Assembly (NCBI GenBank): GCA_016715065.1
Contig: JADKBN010000003.1
Location: 310,001 to 374,000, forward strand
Source: Fibrobacterota bacterium
GTDB taxonomy: Bacteria; Fibrobacterota; Fibrobacteria; UBA5070
Length of the DNA: 64,000 bases
Direction: 5' to 3'
The translations under genes and the position numbers were made by a program. Below the pieces are notes generated by a model that was given only the letters and a program-made list of their open reading frames with translations, had not been told where the DNA came from and did not search any database. How positions within the stretch are numbered: the first letter of the stretch is position 1; each line of letters opens with the position of its first letter. Positions 24,743 through 32,555 of the stretch are shown here, in pieces.

Positions 24743-25180
24743 ATGAGCACCGTCACGCTTCCGGAGAAGGCTGTAGAGCGCAAGTGGCTCGTCGTCGACG
24801 CCAAGGACATCGTCCTGGGTCGCCTCGCCTCTCGCGTCGCCCACATCCTCAAGGGCAAGCACAAGCCTGTCTACGATCCGGCGCACGATTACGGCGACCA
24901 TGTGATCGTCATCAACGCGAACTCCGCCAAGCTTACTGGCGACAAGTTCACGACCAAGACCTACTTCCGCCACTCCACCTACATGGGCGGCGGCAAGGAA
25001 ATCACCTACCAGCATCTCCTGGCCAAGGATCCGGAAAAGCCCATCCGCAAGGCCGTTTGGGGAATGCTGCCCAAGAACACGTTGGGACGTCGCATGCTGT
25101 TGAAGCTGCACGTGTACGGAGGTGCCACGCACCCCCATTTTGCCCAGAAGCCAGAACTCATCGACATCACCAAGGTCTGA
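24743..25180 (+). CDS. rplM: Large ribosomal subunit protein uL13
   Basis: A 145-residue ribosomal protein of the 50S subunit that acts early in assembly. The family pattern is complete: KWLVVDAKDIVLGRLASRVA, KTYFRHSTYMGGGKEITY, VWGMLPKNTLGRRMLLKLHVY and the closing HPHFAQKPELIDI. It starts the long co-directional block and rpsI follows after three bases, the classic rplM-rpsI pair. A good promoter lies 33-61 bases upstream. Confidence 0.97.
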   Translation: MSTVTLPEKAVERKWLVVDAKDIVLGRLASRVAHILKGKHKPVYDPAHDYGDHVIVINANSAKLTGDKFTTKTYFRHSTYMGGGKEITYQHLLAKDPEKPIRKAVWGMLPKNTLGRRMLLKLHVYGGATHPHFAQKPELIDITKV

Positions 25181-25183
25181 TCA

Positions 25184-25576
25184 ATGACGAACACCACTCG
25201 CAGCACCGGCCGCCGCAAGGAAAGCATCGCCCGCGTCGCCCTCATTCCGGGCACCGGCAAGCGCACCGTCAATGGTCGCTCCTTCGCCGAATACTTCCCG
25301 ACCCCCACGCTTCTCATGCTGATCGACCAACCCCTCGTGTTGGTTGAGCAGGCCGACAAGTGGGACGTCGTGGCTTCTGCCAACGGCGGCGGTCTCTCGG
25401 GTCAGGCCGGAGCGATCCGCCTGGGCATCTCGCGTCAGCTCGACAAGATCGATCGCGAAGCCTACCACACCCCGCTTCGCAAGAACGGCTGCCTCACCCG
25501 CGATCCTCGCGCGGTCGAGCGCAAGAAGTACGGTCGCCGCGGCGCCCGCGCTCGCTTCCAGTTCTCCAAGCGCTAA
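25184..25576 (+). CDS. rpsI: Small ribosomal subunit protein uS9
   Basis: A 130-residue 30S protein whose C-terminal tail reaches the P-site tRNA. The diagnostic features are TGRRKESIARVALIPGTGK at the start, NGRSFAEYFP, GGGLSGQAGAIRLGISR and the basic tail ERKKYGRRGARARFQFSKR ending in the conserved Lys-Arg. It follows rplM by three bases. A 113-base gap with a structured leader separates it from rpsB. Confidence 0.97.
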   Translation: MTNTTRSTGRRKESIARVALIPGTGKRTVNGRSFAEYFPTPTLLMLIDQPLVLVEQADKWDVVASANGGGLSGQAGAIRLGISRQLDKIDREAYHTPLRKNGCLTRDPRAVERKKYGRRGARARFQFSKR

Positions 25577-25597
25577 GTCAAACCAAGTCCCAAGCAC

Positions 25598-25655
25598 GGC
25601 ACTGGAGGTTTCGGGGGGTGGTCCGCAAGGATCTCCCGAGGCCTGCGAAGGTGCC
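25598..25655 (+). promoter_or_regulatory. Structured leader RNA before rpsB
   Basis: The 113-base gap between rpsI and rpsB folds into one long arm: GGCAC/GTGCC (25598-25602 with 25651-25655), then GGTTTCGGGG/TCCCGAGGCC (25607-25616 with 25634-25643, with G-U pairs) and GGTCC/GGATC at the tip. There is no T tract, so it is not a terminator. Leaders that bind S2 and repress rpsB-tsf are known in several bacterial groups; that this one does so is inference. Confidence 0.5.
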
Positions 25656-25689
25656 GGGTGTTTCCAACCCAATCAAAACAGGATCCCTC

Positions 25690-26439
25690 ATGGCTCAGAT
25701 TCCTACCCTCCAAGAGATGCTCGAAGCGGGCGTCCATTTCGGTCACCAGACGCGTCGCTGGAACCCCCGCATGAAGCCGTACATCCTCACGGCACGCAAT
25801 GGCATCTACGTCATCAACTTGGAGAAGACCCTCGAGGCTCTCCAACGCGCCGTGGAGAAGGTCCTGCGCGTTCGTGCCACCGGCGCTTCGGTGCTGTTCG
25901 TGGGCACCAAGGCCACCATCCAGGGTGCGGTTCGCGACGAAGCCATGCGCTCCGGCCAGCCGTTTGTCACCACTCGTTGGCTGGGCGGCATGCTCACCAA
26001 CTACCAGACCATCCGCAAGTCCATCAAGCACTTGGAAGACATCGAGCGCATGGAAAACGAGGGTGTGCTCACTGATCTGACCAAGAAGGAAGCCTCCGAC
26101 CTGATGGAAGAGAAGGCTCACTTGCAGGACGTGTTCGGTGGCATCCGCAATCTGCGCAGCCTGCCCGGCATCGTGTTCATCGCCGACGCCAAGACCGAGC
26201 AGATCGCTTTGGCCGAAGCTCGCCGTCTGAACATCCCCACGGTGGCGATCGTCGACACCAACACCGATCCTTCCAACATTGACTTCCCGATCCCGGCCAA
26301 CGACGACGCGATCAAGTCCGTTCGTCTGATCGCCTCCACGATCGCCAACGCGGTGCTCTCCACCGGTGCGTCCTCGCCCGTGGCCGTTGCCCCTGTCGCG
26401 GCTCCCGCTGCAGCTGCTGTTGCCGAGGTGGTGGCATGA
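25690..26439 (+). CDS. rpsB: Small ribosomal subunit protein uS2
   Basis: A 249-residue 30S protein needed for late assembly and S1 binding. Visible signatures are LQEMLEAGVHFGHQTRRWNP, KPYILTARNGIYVINL, TTRWLGGMLTNYQTIRKS and the metal/RNA-contact segment PTVAIVDTNTDPSNIDFPIP. The C-terminus is an Ala/Pro/Val-rich tail of about 25 residues after the core, probably disordered. Its ATG is preceded by CAGGATCC. tsf overlaps its stop by four bases, the conserved rpsB-tsf order. Confidence 0.97.
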   Translation: MAQIPTLQEMLEAGVHFGHQTRRWNPRMKPYILTARNGIYVINLEKTLEALQRAVEKVLRVRATGASVLFVGTKATIQGAVRDEAMRSGQPFVTTRWLGGMLTNYQTIRKSIKHLEDIERMENEGVLTDLTKKEASDLMEEKAHLQDVFGGIRNLRSLPGIVFIADAKTEQIALAEARRLNIPTVAIVDTNTDPSNIDFPIPANDDAIKSVRLIASTIANAVLSTGASSPVAVAPVAAPAAAAVAEVVA

Positions 26440-27314
26440 CCGCGATCACGGCATCCGCCGTCAAGGAGCTTCGCGACAAAACCGGTGTTTCCATGATGGC
26501 CTGCAAGAAGGCCCTGGAAGAGGTCGGCGGTGATCTGACTGCAGCCATCGAGCTTCTCCGCAAGCGCGGCGAAGCCGTGGCCCAGAAACGTTCTTCCAAC
26601 GCCGCCACCGAAGGCAAGATCATCGCTGGACGTCAGGGTGATTTCGTCGGATTGGTGGAAGTCTTGGCCGAGACCGACTTCACCGCGCGCAATGATGACT
26701 TCGGAGCGTTCGCCAAGGGCGTCCTGAGCACCGTGCTCACCGCGCACCCCACGGACATGGAAACCCTGCTTTCCACCACCTCCAAGTATTTGCACAGCGC
26801 GACCGTGGCCCAGGCCACCACCGACATCGTCGGCAAGATCGGCGAGAACATTTCGGTGCGTCGCTTCAAGCTCGCCCAGGTGGACTCCGACTCCACTGTC
26901 GAGAGCTACATCCACGGGCCCGGCAAGATGGGTGTCATCGTCACGCTTCGCCACGCTGGCGCTGCTTCCAACGATGCCATCCAGTCCCTGGCCAAGGACC
27001 TGTGCCTTCAAATCGCCGCTGCCGCGCCTGTCGCGGTCAATTCCTCGGACATCGACGAAGGCGTCTTGGCCAAGGAGCGCGAGATCTACAAGGAACAGGC
27101 TGTCAACGAAGGCCTCCCGGAAGCCAAGCTTTCGATGGTTGTGGAAGGTCGCGTCAAGAAGTTCCTGAAAGAAGCAGCTCTCGTCGAGCAGCTTTTTGTC
27201 AAGGACACCAAGACGACGGTCGCCAAGGTCGTGGAACAGGTCGCCAAGGAAGCCGGTGTGGCTGGGCTCAAGATCGAGTCCTTCGTGCGCTGGCAGCTGG
27301 GCGAGGCACTGTGA
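26436..27314 (+). CDS. tsf: Translation elongation factor Ts
   Basis: A 292-residue guanine-nucleotide exchange factor that reloads EF-Tu with GTP. The N-terminal UBA-like domain has VKELRDKTGVSMMACKKAL, and the core carries the TDFTARN motif (about residues 83-89) that contacts EF-Tu. Both dimerisation-core halves are present and the length fits the longer bacterial form. The ATG overlaps the rpsB stop (ATGA) and its own stop is overlapped by the pyrH GTG. Confidence 0.96.
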   Translation: MTAITASAVKELRDKTGVSMMACKKALEEVGGDLTAAIELLRKRGEAVAQKRSSNAATEGKIIAGRQGDFVGLVEVLAETDFTARNDDFGAFAKGVLSTVLTAHPTDMETLLSTTSKYLHSATVAQATTDIVGKIGENISVRRFKLAQVDSDSTVESYIHGPGKMGVIVTLRHAGAASNDAIQSLAKDLCLQIAAAAPVAVNSSDIDEGVLAKEREIYKEQAVNEGLPEAKLSMVVEGRVKKFLKEAALVEQLFVKDTKTTVAKVVEQVAKEAGVAGLKIESFVRWQLGEAL

Positions 27315-28045
27315 GCACCGCCGCTCCTGTCCAATACGGTCGCATTCTCCTGAAGCTCTCCGGCGAGGCTCTCGCCGCGGGTGCGGGCTCGGGGATCGAC
27401 GCCGCCCTGGTCCAACGAGTGGCCAGGGAAGTGGCGCAGGTCCATTCCATGGGCGTGCAGGTGGGCATCGTGGTCGGGGGCGGCAACATCATTCGCGGCG
27501 GAGTCGCTTCGGGACAAGGCATCGATCGCGTCGCCGGCGACCACATGGGCATGCTGGCGACCGTGATCAACTGCCTTGCATTGCAGGACGCCTTGGAAAA
27601 GGCCGGCCTGCAGACGCGCGTGACCACGGCGATCCGCATGGATAGCATCGCCGAGCCGTTCATCCGTCGTCGTGCGATCCGCCATTTGGAAAAAGGCCGT
27701 GTCGTGTTGTTCGCGGCTGGCACTGGAAATCCGTACTTCACCACGGACTCGGCGGCGGCATTGCGCGCCATCGAAATTCATGCGGACGTGTTGCTGAAGG
27801 CTACCAAAGTCGACGGCATCTACGATGCGGATCCGATGAAGGTCCCTACGGCCAAACGCTACGACTCGGTTTCCTATCGCGAAGTTCTGGATCGCGAGCT
27901 GAAGGTCATGGACACCGCCGCCTTCGCGCTTTGCCGCGAAAACTCCATGCCCATCCTGGTGTTCGATCTTTTCGCCGAAGGGAACCTGGTCAAGGCCGTT
28001 TCCGGCGTGAAGATCGGGACCATCGTCAATTCCAAGGGAGAGTGA
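27311..28045 (+). CDS. pyrH: UMP kinase
   Basis: A 244-residue amino-acid-kinase-fold enzyme that phosphorylates UMP to UDP for pyrimidine nucleotide supply. Motifs: RILLKLSGEAL, GGGNIIRGG, GMLATVINCLALQDAL, AAGTGNPYFTTDSAAALRA and KATKVDGIYDADP. The GTG start at 27311 overlaps the tsf stop (GTGA), indicating coupled translation. frr follows by one base, giving the common tsf-pyrH-frr order. Confidence 0.96.
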   Translation: MSTAAPVQYGRILLKLSGEALAAGAGSGIDAALVQRVAREVAQVHSMGVQVGIVVGGGNIIRGGVASGQGIDRVAGDHMGMLATVINCLALQDALEKAGLQTRVTTAIRMDSIAEPFIRRRAIRHLEKGRVVLFAAGTGNPYFTTDSAAALRAIEIHADVLLKATKVDGIYDADPMKVPTAKRYDSVSYREVLDRELKVMDTAAFALCRENSMPILVFDLFAEGNLVKAVSGVKIGTIVNSKGE

Positions 28046-28046
28046 G

Positions 28047-28592
28047 ATGTCCGCTTCCGCCGAAGAACGGATGAAGAAGGCGTGTGAAAACCTGGTTCGG
28101 GAATTCGCCAAGGTGCGGACCGGACAGGCCAATCCAGCCATGCTCGATTCCGTCATGGTGGACTATTACGGAACTCCCACTGCCATCGGACAGGTCGCCA
28201 CCATCTCGGTGCCGGATGCGCGCACCCTGGGCGTGAGCCCTTGGGAAAAACACATGATCCCGGTGGTGGACAAAGCCATTCGTGCCTCGGGCCTGGGTCT
28301 CAACCCCTCCACCGAGGGCAGCATGATCCGGGTGATTTTGCCTCCCCTGACCGAAGAGCGTCGCAAGGAGTTGGCCAAGGTCTGCAAGGGTCTGGCGGAA
28401 GAAGCCCGTGTGGCGGTTCGCAACATCCGCCGCGACGAAAACGATTCGATCAAAAAACAGGTCAAGGATGAAAGCCTCTCGCAAGACCAGGAAAAGAAAC
28501 TCCTGGAAGCGATGCAGAAATTGACCGACCGCTACATCGCGGAAGTCGACAAATCCTTCGCGGTCAAGGAAAAGGAAATCCTCACCGTCTGA
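28047..28592 (+). CDS. frr: Ribosome recycling factor
   Basis: A 181-residue tRNA-shaped factor that splits post-termination ribosomes with EF-G. The three-helix bundle and beta domain are recognisable from EFAKVRTGQANPAMLDSVMV, YYGTPTAIGQVATISVPDAR, STEGSMIRVILPPLTEERR and VAVRNIRRDEND. It starts directly after the pyrH stop and 19 bases precede uppS. Confidence 0.97.
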   Translation: MSASAEERMKKACENLVREFAKVRTGQANPAMLDSVMVDYYGTPTAIGQVATISVPDARTLGVSPWEKHMIPVVDKAIRASGLGLNPSTEGSMIRVILPPLTEERRKELAKVCKGLAEEARVAVRNIRRDENDSIKKQVKDESLSQDQEKKLLEAMQKLTDRYIAEVDKSFAVKEKEILTV

Positions 28593-28611
28593 TCGAGCCT
28601 CGGGAGGAACC

Positions 28612-29325
28612 GTGACACAACCTCTCCGGCACATCGCCATCATCATGGATGGCAATGGACGCTGGGCCAAGTCCAAGGGCTGGGATCGCACCGCTGGCCA
28701 CAGAGCCGGCACGGATGCCACCCGGCGGATCGTTCGCGCATGCGGCGAGCGCAAGATCGAGCATCTGACGCTTTACACGTTCTCCAGTGAAAATTGGGGG
28801 CGACCTCCCATCGAAGTTCGCGCACTGATGTCCTTGCTCGTGGAAATGGTCGAACGAGAAGTCGACGATCTCAATGCCAACAACGTGCGACTGCGAACCA
28901 TCGGCGATCTTTCCAAACTTCCCGATCGCACTCGGGATGCCCTGGAGGCCGGGGTGGAAAAAACATCCACCAACACCGGTCTCCAACTGCACCTGGCGCT
29001 TTCGTATGGGGGGCGCGCCGAAATCCTCGAAGGGGTGCGGCGCCTGGCTCGGGCAGCCCAGACGGGGCGGGTTTCTCCGGAAGAAATCTCCGATGAGATG
29101 TTCCGGCGCCACCTGGATGCGCCGGATGTGCCGGATCCCGACCTCATGATCCGCACGGCGGGAGATCACCGCATTTCCAATTTCCTGCTCTGGCAGGCCG
29201 CCTACTCGGAACTATGGTTCACGGACGTTCTTTGGCCAGATTTTGACGCCCAGCATCTGGACGAGGCGATCGCCCATTACCACGGGCGCCAGCGGCGCTT
29301 CGGAAAGGTCCCGGATCAACTATGA
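28612..29325 (+). CDS. uppS: Isoprenyl (undecaprenyl diphosphate) synthase
   Basis: A 237-residue cis-prenyltransferase that builds the C55 lipid carrier for cell-wall synthesis from isopentenyl diphosphate. HIAIIMDGNGRWA carries catalytic Asp13; GHRAG, LTLYTFSSENWGRP, LSYGGRAEI and PDPDLMIRTAGDHRISNFLLWQ follow, and SELWFTDVLWPDF closes the site. The start is GTG after GGGAGGAACC. cdsA normally follows directly; here a 256-base gap with hairpins intervenes. Confidence 0.96.
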   Translation: MTQPLRHIAIIMDGNGRWAKSKGWDRTAGHRAGTDATRRIVRACGERKIEHLTLYTFSSENWGRPPIEVRALMSLLVEMVEREVDDLNANNVRLRTIGDLSKLPDRTRDALEAGVEKTSTNTGLQLHLALSYGGRAEILEGVRRLARAAQTGRVSPEEISDEMFRRHLDAPDVPDPDLMIRTAGDHRISNFLLWQAAYSELWFTDVLWPDFDAQHLDEAIAHYHGRQRRFGKVPDQL

Positions 29326-29457
29326 TCCCAGATCCCGCAACAGCACAGGGCGCATCGCATCCCAGCCCGCACGGCATCTTGGCTCGTACGGTTTGTCGCC
29401 CATGCGGGCGACCCGATTGCTCACCTGGTCGTGGGGATCGGTCGTCACCGCCAACCG

Positions 29458-29495
29458 CCAGGGTTCCCATTCTGCGTGCTCGCAGAATGGGAGGA
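29458..29495. repeat. Dispersed hairpin repeat, copy 2
   Basis: CCAGGGTT then CCCATTCTGCG/CGCAGAATGGG (29466-29476 with 29481-29491), a perfect 11-bp stem, then AGGA. Flanks match the element at 2525-2560 while the stem end and loop differ. It lies in the uppS-cdsA gap (29326-29581), which also has a perfect 8-bp inverted repeat at 29531-29553 (GCAGCGCG/CGCGCTGC) and no gene that I can see. Confidence 0.5.
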
Positions 29496-29581
29496 GCAGG
29501 CAACCGCCTCCTCGTCCGCCAAGTCAATCTGCAGCGCGTTCTGGGCGCGCTGCATCCCTCTCTATCGCGGGATCTAGGATT

Positions 29582-30430
29582 ATGACTCTCTCCAACAATA
29601 CGCAGCGGGTCTTGTTCGGTGTCATCGCTGGGCCATTTGTCCTTTGGGTGTTGTGGCTGGGTGGCTGGCCGCGGGAATTGTTGTTCACCGTGTTCTTGGC
29701 TGGCGCGATGTGGGAGTACCTGCGGATTCTTCGCCAAAGATTTCCCGCGATCGGCGTGGAAGCGGAGATGGTACTTCCGGTGATCGTGGGGTTTTTGGCT
29801 TGGATCTCTCCTTCCGGCCCGTTGGCCCGGCTGAACTATTCGTTGGATCTCGCCTTGGTCCTCACCGTTGCCTGGATACTGCTGCAGGCATTTCGTCGGC
29901 TGGAGCGGGACGATGTGTTTCCTTGGCTGGCCATGTCGGTTAGCGGTCTTCTGTATTTTTCGGTTTGGGGTTCCAGCCTGTTTGCCTTGACCACGGGTCG
30001 TGGCGGCGGCTGGGGGCCTTTGGCGCAACTTCTGTTCGCAGTGGGCGTTTGTTGGATCGGGGACTCCGCAGCCTACTTCGCGGGGCGCGCCTTGGGCAAA
30101 CACAAACTCTGTCCGGAGTTGTCTCCGGGCAAAACCATCGAAGGGGCTGTGGCAGCCCTGATCGCTACCTCCGCTTTTGGTGCTTGGATGGTCCCTACGC
30201 ATTTAGGGGGGACGATTCCGATGGGAGTGGGGATCGGAGCGATCCTTGGGGTGGCTGCCATTCTCGGCGATCTGCTGGAAAGCGTCCTGAAGCGATGGGC
30301 GGGCGTCAAGGACAGTTCCAATCTCTTTCCAGGACACGGTGGCATTCTGGATCGGCTGGACTCACTGTTTTTGGTCGCGCCGCTGCTGCTGGCGACCCTG
30401 CATACCTTCCGGCATGGGCTCATTCGCTGA
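29582..30430 (+). CDS. cdsA: Phosphatidate cytidylyltransferase
   Basis: A 282-residue integral membrane enzyme making CDP-diacylglycerol, the precursor of most phospholipids. It has about eight hydrophobic helices and the signature GDLLESVLKRWAGVKDSS followed by LFPGHGGILDRLDSL near the C-terminus; IGDSAAYFAGRALGKHKL and SPGKTIEGAVAAL are also typical. The ATG at 29582 has only a weak Shine-Dalgarno-like AGGAT. It sits between uppS and ispE, with ispE two bases away. Confidence 0.95.
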   Translation: MTLSNNTQRVLFGVIAGPFVLWVLWLGGWPRELLFTVFLAGAMWEYLRILRQRFPAIGVEAEMVLPVIVGFLAWISPSGPLARLNYSLDLALVLTVAWILLQAFRRLERDDVFPWLAMSVSGLLYFSVWGSSLFALTTGRGGGWGPLAQLLFAVGVCWIGDSAAYFAGRALGKHKLCPELSPGKTIEGAVAALIATSAFGAWMVPTHLGGTIPMGVGIGAILGVAAILGDLLESVLKRWAGVKDSSNLFPGHGGILDRLDSLFLVAPLLLATLHTFRHGLIR

Positions 30431-30431
30431 C

Positions 30432-31310
30432 ATGCTGCGCTTCCGGTCGGTCAGCAAGATCAATTTGCACCTGCGCATCCTCGGGATCATGGCCGATCGG
30501 CGCCACGAGTTGGCCACCTGCTTCCAGGCGATCGACTACGGCGACGAGCTTTCCTTCGAGGATAGCGATTCCCTGACCCTGACCTGCGACGACCCAAATC
30601 TGGGTCCTCAGGAAGGCAATTTGGTATGGAAGGCCGCCACGATGTTGCGGGAGCGCTCGGGCTCCGCCTGTGGCGCCCGCATCCATCTGCGCAAGCTCGT
30701 TCCGTACGGTGCAGGTCTGGGTGGAGGCTCCGGCGACGCGGCCACGGCTTTGGTGGCGCTCAATCGTCTGTGGAACCTTGGTTGGTCCGCCCAGGCGCTG
30801 GAAGAACTTGGCCGCGCACTGGGCGCCGATGTGCCGTTTCTGGTGCGGGGTGGGGCGGCTTGGGCCACCGGAGCGGGTGATGTTTTGTCGGCTGTTCCGG
30901 GCCTTTCTCCGGAGGTTGGTATTCTCGTCGCCACCCCAACGGTTGCCGTTCCAACGGCTTGGGCGTACGGCACTTGGGACCAGTTGCATCCTGAACCGTT
31001 GCCGAAGCGCGAAGGGATGACTAATTTCCCCGCCCTGCACAGCCAAGACCTCCTTCGTATGGAGGAGCTTCGTGGTCGGTTGGTGAATGATTTCGAGGAA
31101 GTGGTTTTTCCACGGTTTCCCGAGATCCAGCGCCTCCGGGACGAACTCGTCGAAGCAGGTGCGGCGGCGGCTCTGCTTTCTGGAAGCGGATCCAGCGTCT
31201 TCGGGCTCTTCCCTTCGAGGGAAGCCCCCCTCTCGCCACCAACGGATTGGGGCGAGCGCGGGGTCCGGTGGCGGTGGTGCTCTCCGGCGGGAGGTCCGAT
31301 CGAGCTTTGA
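30432..31310 (+). CDS. ispE: 4-diphosphocytidyl-2-C-methyl-D-erythritol kinase
   Basis: A 292-residue GHMP kinase of the MEP isoprenoid pathway, phosphorylating CDP-ME. Motifs: SVSKINLHLRILG with the active-site Lys, the ATP loop VPYGAGLGGGSGDAATAL with catalytic Asp in LGADVPFLVRGG, and the C-terminal LSGSGSSVFGLF. An in-frame ATG 18 bases upstream would overlap cdsA; the ATG at 30432 gives the normal N-terminus. tRNA-Gln begins six bases after its stop, an ispE-tRNA order seen in other bacteria. Confidence 0.93.
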   Translation: MLRFRSVSKINLHLRILGIMADRRHELATCFQAIDYGDELSFEDSDSLTLTCDDPNLGPQEGNLVWKAATMLRERSGSACGARIHLRKLVPYGAGLGGGSGDAATALVALNRLWNLGWSAQALEELGRALGADVPFLVRGGAAWATGAGDVLSAVPGLSPEVGILVATPTVAVPTAWAYGTWDQLHPEPLPKREGMTNFPALHSQDLLRMEELRGRLVNDFEEVVFPRFPEIQRLRDELVEAGAAAALLSGSGSSVFGLFPSREAPLSPPTDWGERGVRWRWCSPAGGPIEL

Positions 31311-31315
31311 GTTTC

Positions 31316-31386
31316 TGGGGTGTCGTCTAACGGCAAGACAACGGTTTTTGGTACCGTGAATGTTGGTTCGATTCCAGCCGCCCCAA
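31316..31386 (+). tRNA. tRNA-Gln (anticodon TTG)
   Basis: The 7-bp acceptor TGGGGTG (31316-31322) pairs with CGCCCCA (31379-31385) including one G-U. The anticodon stem ACGGT/ACCGT encloses the loop TTTTGGT, giving anticodon TTG. The T arm has GGTTCGATTCC, and the discriminator base is A. CCA is not encoded. It is embedded between ispE and rplY in the same transcript direction. Confidence 0.92.
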
Positions 31387-31429
31387 TCTGGTCCCAGGTT
31401 AACGGAATTTGTCACTTCAGGAGAACTCC

Positions 31430-31972
31430 ATGAGCGCCACCCTAGCCATCCAGGCCCGCGAGAAGGGCACCAAGTCGCAGATCAAGACTTTGCGCAATTC
31501 CGGCAAGATCCCGGCCGTCCTCTACGGCCGCAAGACCCCCAGCCAGTCCGTCACGGTGGATTCCGCCGAGTTCCGCAAGTTCCTGGTGGACGGCAACCGC
31601 AATCGCCTGCTGGACCTCGCCTTGCCCACCGGCAACACGGTCAAGGCCTACGTCAAGGAAATCGTTCGCGCCAAGCTCAGCCGCGAAGTCGAACACCTTG
31701 ATTTCCAGGTCGTCGAGGCCGGCGACTCGGTCACCTACAAGGTGCCTCTCACCATCGTTGGCGTGCCCGTGGGCGTGAAGGTCGGCGGCGGCAACTTGAA
31801 CGTCGCCAAGAAGGACCTGAAGGTCCGCGTGCTGGCCGAGGCCATGAAGGATTCTCTGGAAGTGGACGTCTCCGCACTGGAAAAGGGCCAGGTTTTCTAC
31901 GTGAACCAGGTCGAATTCCCCGGTGGAACCATTCTGACCCCGGGTCGCCAGGCGATCGCTACCGTCGCTTGA
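31430..31972 (+). CDS. rplY: Large ribosomal subunit protein bL25 (Ctc form)
   Basis: A 180-residue 5S rRNA-binding protein of the longer CTC/TL5 type with an N-terminal L25 domain (AREKGTKSQIKTLRNSGKIP, AVLYGRK) and a C-terminal beta domain (VPVGVKVGGGNLNV). The ATG follows CAGGAG. It lies directly after tRNA-Gln and one base before pth, the usual rplY-pth pair. Confidence 0.94.
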   Translation: MSATLAIQAREKGTKSQIKTLRNSGKIPAVLYGRKTPSQSVTVDSAEFRKFLVDGNRNRLLDLALPTGNTVKAYVKEIVRAKLSREVEHLDFQVVEAGDSVTYKVPLTIVGVPVGVKVGGGNLNVAKKDLKVRVLAEAMKDSLEVDVSALEKGQVFYVNQVEFPGGTILTPGRQAIATVA

Positions 31973-31973
31973 T

Positions 31974-32555
31974 ATGAAGTTGCTGGTGGGGCTGGGCAAT
32001 CCCGGCGAGCGCTACGCGCAGACCCGCCACAACATCGGTTTTCTCGCTTTGGACGCCCTGGCTTCGCGCCGGGGCGTTTTGTTTTCCAAGGGACGCGCCG
32101 ATTCGTTGGTGGCCAAGCTCCAGCTCGGTGGAGAAGAAATCCTCGCCGCCAAGCCACAGACCTTCATGAATCTCTCTGGAGCTTCCGTGCAAGGCTTGAT
32201 GACCTTCCACAAGATCCATCCGCGCGACGTGTTCGTGGTGGTCGACGACATGCTCCTGGACCTGGGGCGGTTCAGGGTCCGTTCAGGCGGGTCCCACGGC
32301 GGGCACAACGGGCTTCGGGACATCGAGGAGCGTATCGGCAAGGAGTACAATCGCCTACGTGTGGGCGTTGGACAGAAGCCTCCCCAGTGGGATCTGGCGG
32401 ATTGGGTCCTGTCACGTTTTTCTCAAGCCGAGGCGGTAGCGCTGGAAAAACGATTCCCAGCATTGGAAGATTGTCTCGAGACCTGGTTCCAGAAAGGCGA
32501 ACAGGCGGCCGCGACCAGTTTCAACGGGCCGTGGAAGCCGGACAACCAAGCATGA
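31974..32555 (+). CDS. pth: Peptidyl-tRNA hydrolase
   Basis: A 193-residue enzyme that frees tRNA from stalled peptidyl-tRNA. It has the signatures LVGLGNPGERYAQTRHNIGF with catalytic His, KPQTFMNLSG, FVVVDDMLLDLG with the active-site Asp, and GGSHGGHNGLRDI. The PilZ-domain gene overlaps its stop by four bases, so the core block runs straight into the pilus genes. Length fits the family. Confidence 0.95.
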   Translation: MKLLVGLGNPGERYAQTRHNIGFLALDALASRRGVLFSKGRADSLVAKLQLGGEEILAAKPQTFMNLSGASVQGLMTFHKIHPRDVFVVVDDMLLDLGRFRVRSGGSHGGHNGLRDIEERIGKEYNRLRVGVGQKPPQWDLADWVLSRFSQAEAVALEKRFPALEDCLETWFQKGEQAAATSFNGPWKPDNQA

